A DNA stretch of 64,000 nt from Metabacillus dongyingensis (GTDB taxonomy: Bacteria > Bacillota > Bacilli > Bacillales > Bacillaceae): positions 808,001 to 872,000 of the forward strand of contig NZ_CP082944.1 in the NCBI RefSeq assembly GCF_019933155.2, written 5' to 3'. The notes below the pieces were generated by a model that was not told the DNA's origin, made no database searches, and worked only from the letters and a program-made list of their open reading frames with translations. Positions within the stretch are counted from its first letter, which is position 1, and each line of letters starts with the position of its first letter. Positions 62,949-64,000 of this stretch are shown piece after piece. The position numbers and the translations under genes are program-made.

Positions 62949-63751
62949 AGAAAAAGAAATTTCCCAAATTTCTATTTAACTTTGTTTGTTTCATAGTATA
63001 TGTCTTTTTACTTGCACCTATTGTCGTTGTATTAATGTCTTCATTAACAACCACAGATTATATTGTTTTTCCGCCAAAAGGATTGACTCTCAAGTGGTAT
63101 GTTGAGCTTGTCGAACATCCCGAATTTATGCAATCTTTGGTGCTAAGTATTATTGTGGCAGTTGGTACTTCAATGATCGCAACGGCAATCGGGACGCTTG
63201 CATCCATCGCTGTTGTCAGGCGTCAATTTAAAGGGAAAACAGCCATTGTCCAATTAGTTGGATCACCTCTCTTAATACCATCCGTCGTGTTTGGAGTGGC
63301 CCTTCTCCAGTTTTATTCTTGGATAGGTTTGGCCGCAAGTCCTCTTGCTTTAATAATTGGACATATTATTCTAACAGTACCTTTCGTTATGCGCTTAGTA
63401 GTTGCTAGTTTGGCAGGCTTTGATCGCTCCATAGAACAAGCTGCCATGAATTTGGGGGCTGGGCAAGTTAAAGTGTTTTTCCAAATTACTCTTCCTGTTA
63501 TTAAATCCGGGGTAATAGCAGGTGCCATTTTTGCATTTATCACATCATTTGATGATTTAACAGTAGCGTTATTTATTGTAAGTACCGATGTCGTTACGCT
63601 GCCGGTCCGGATCTATACTTACATGCAATACCAATATGATCCAATCATCACATCTGTATCAAGTATTATGATTTTATTAACCATCGTGCTGATGCTTGTC
63701 ATTGAAAGAGTTTTAGGTGTAGGAAAGGTCTTTGCATCGAAAAAACAATAA
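62945..63751 (+). CDS. PotC-like ABC permease
   Basis: A 268-residue permease with six helices (LAPIVVVLMSSLTTTDYIVF; EAA loop EQAAMNLGAGQVKVFFQITL near residue 165; ITSFDDLTVALFIV). It starts ATGA-coupled to PotB-like. Together they form the channel of a PotABCD-type importer. The next gene, a [2Fe-2S] protein, follows after 13 bases, so uptake and oxidation are in one operon. Confidence 0.92.
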   Translation: MKKKKFPKFLFNFVCFIVYVFLLAPIVVVLMSSLTTTDYIVFPPKGLTLKWYVELVEHPEFMQSLVLSIIVAVGTSMIATAIGTLASIAVVRRQFKGKTAIVQLVGSPLLIPSVVFGVALLQFYSWIGLAASPLALIIGHIILTVPFVMRLVVASLAGFDRSIEQAAMNLGAGQVKVFFQITLPVIKSGVIAGAIFAFITSFDDLTVALFIVSTDVVTLPVRIYTYMQYQYDPIITSVSSIMILLTIVLMLVIERVLGVGKVFASKKQ

Positions 63752-63764
63752 GAAGGGTGTTTTT

Positions 63765-64000
63765 ATGCATATTGAAAATCATCCCGTATTAGGGAAACAA
63801 CTGACAAAGCCTGTAACGATCTATTTTAATAATAAAAAATATAAGGCATATAAACAGCAGACGGTTGCAGCAGCCTTAATAGCCAATGGAGAAATTAAAT
63901 TCGGCTTAAGCAGGAAGTTAATCCAGGCAAGAGGGCTTTTTTGTTCCCGGGGCAGATGCTGCAGCTGCTATATGACGGTGAATGGAGAGGAACATGTACG
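63765..64000 (+). CDS. [2Fe-2S] subunit of amine/opine dehydrogenase, 3' end cut by window
   Basis: Open from ATG 63765 (after AGAAGGGTG) to the window end, 78 codons. It begins MHIENHPVLGKQLTKPVTIY, then QQTVAAALIANGE and ARGLFCSRGRCCSCYMTVNG, the Cys-x4-Cys-x2-Cys arrangement of Fer2_4 proteins such as HcnA, opine oxidase or D-hydroxyproline dehydrogenase small subunits and the N-terminus of sarcosine oxidase alpha. It would pass electrons from an FAD amine-oxidising subunit encoded downstream. Continuation beyond 64000 is not visible. Confidence 0.8.
   Translation, partial: MHIENHPVLGKQLTKPVTIYFNNKKYKAYKQQTVAAALIANGEIKFGLSRKLIQARGLFCSRGRCCSCYMTVNGEEHV

Overview
The window is about 64 kb of a low-to-mid GC Bacillaceae chromosome. 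Evidence for this is the B. subtilis-type gene orders (put, roc, nsrR/hmp divergence), strong AGGAGG-type ribosome binding sites with many TTG and GTG starts, a sporulation gene (spoVR) with a sigma-E-like promoter, a sigma-54/RocR arginine catabolism locus, and RNA switches and terminators typical of Firmicutes. No tRNA, rRNA, CRISPR array, phage or intact insertion sequence was seen.

Region by region. (1) 1-10190 is a catabolic cluster: an AtuA/DUF1446 protein cut by the window start, a DUF4387 partner, a PfkB/ribokinase-type kinase, an ATPase-less carbohydrate ABC importer (two permeases plus a binding lipoprotein), and two different ADP-ribosylglycohydrolase-fold proteins flanking a LacI regulator. 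The set looks like uptake and breakdown of a ribosylated or other glycosylated compound, but the substrate is unknown. (2) 10190-12060 is decayed or repetitive DNA: an ArsC-like protein lacking all redox cysteines, an RsbR/STAS pseudogene, and a 14-copy array of a 52-bp repeat. (3) 12060-20000 holds a secreted two-domain esterase, nsrR/hmp with two NsrR operators, an MFS pump with a dyad over its promoter, spoVR, a PCYCGC lipoprotein and a membrane-protein pseudogene. (4) 20200-28700 is a resistance island: an MFS transporter, an orphan tatA, a cysteine-pair MarR regulator whose 13-bp operator also precedes a cysteine-tailed flavoprotein operon (flavoprotein, 65-aa protein, MFS transporter), then arsR-arsB-arsC and an ArsN/PAT-like acetyltransferase. 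(5) 28700-36300 has an M42 aminopeptidase, a fluoride riboswitch with two crcB genes, a histidine kinase whose response regulator has collapsed to a scar, a 50-aa membrane protein, an extra RNase J and an ACS-family MFS transporter. (6) 36600-42120 is the put operon (putB-putC-putP-putR). (7) 42170-47250 has YnfA-like and YkvA-like proteins, a hairpin repeat, a YugP-like protease, IadA, and a purine riboswitch in front of a PfoR-family membrane protein. (8) 47280-53070 is rocR divergent from rocA-rocD, followed by rocG, with RocR-type dyads and a near-perfect sigma-54 promoter. (9) 53300-58550 has PAP2, YihY/BrkB, CarD (with a 17-bp perfect hairpin over its ribosome binding site), an orphan ArsR, an NCS2 permease and a LysR regulator. 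(10) 58690-64000 has an mqo relic, then a GntR regulator and a PotABCD-like ABC importer sharing a palindromic operator, running into a [2Fe-2S] subunit of a probable amine or opine dehydrogenase that is cut by the window end.

The parts that look least described are the MarR/flavoprotein/65-aa/MFS cassette next to ars, the AtuA/ADP-ribosylglycohydrolase cluster, the ArsC pseudoenzyme, the 52-bp array and the carD leader hairpin. All functional calls rest on reading the sequence and on recalled family features; no database search was run.
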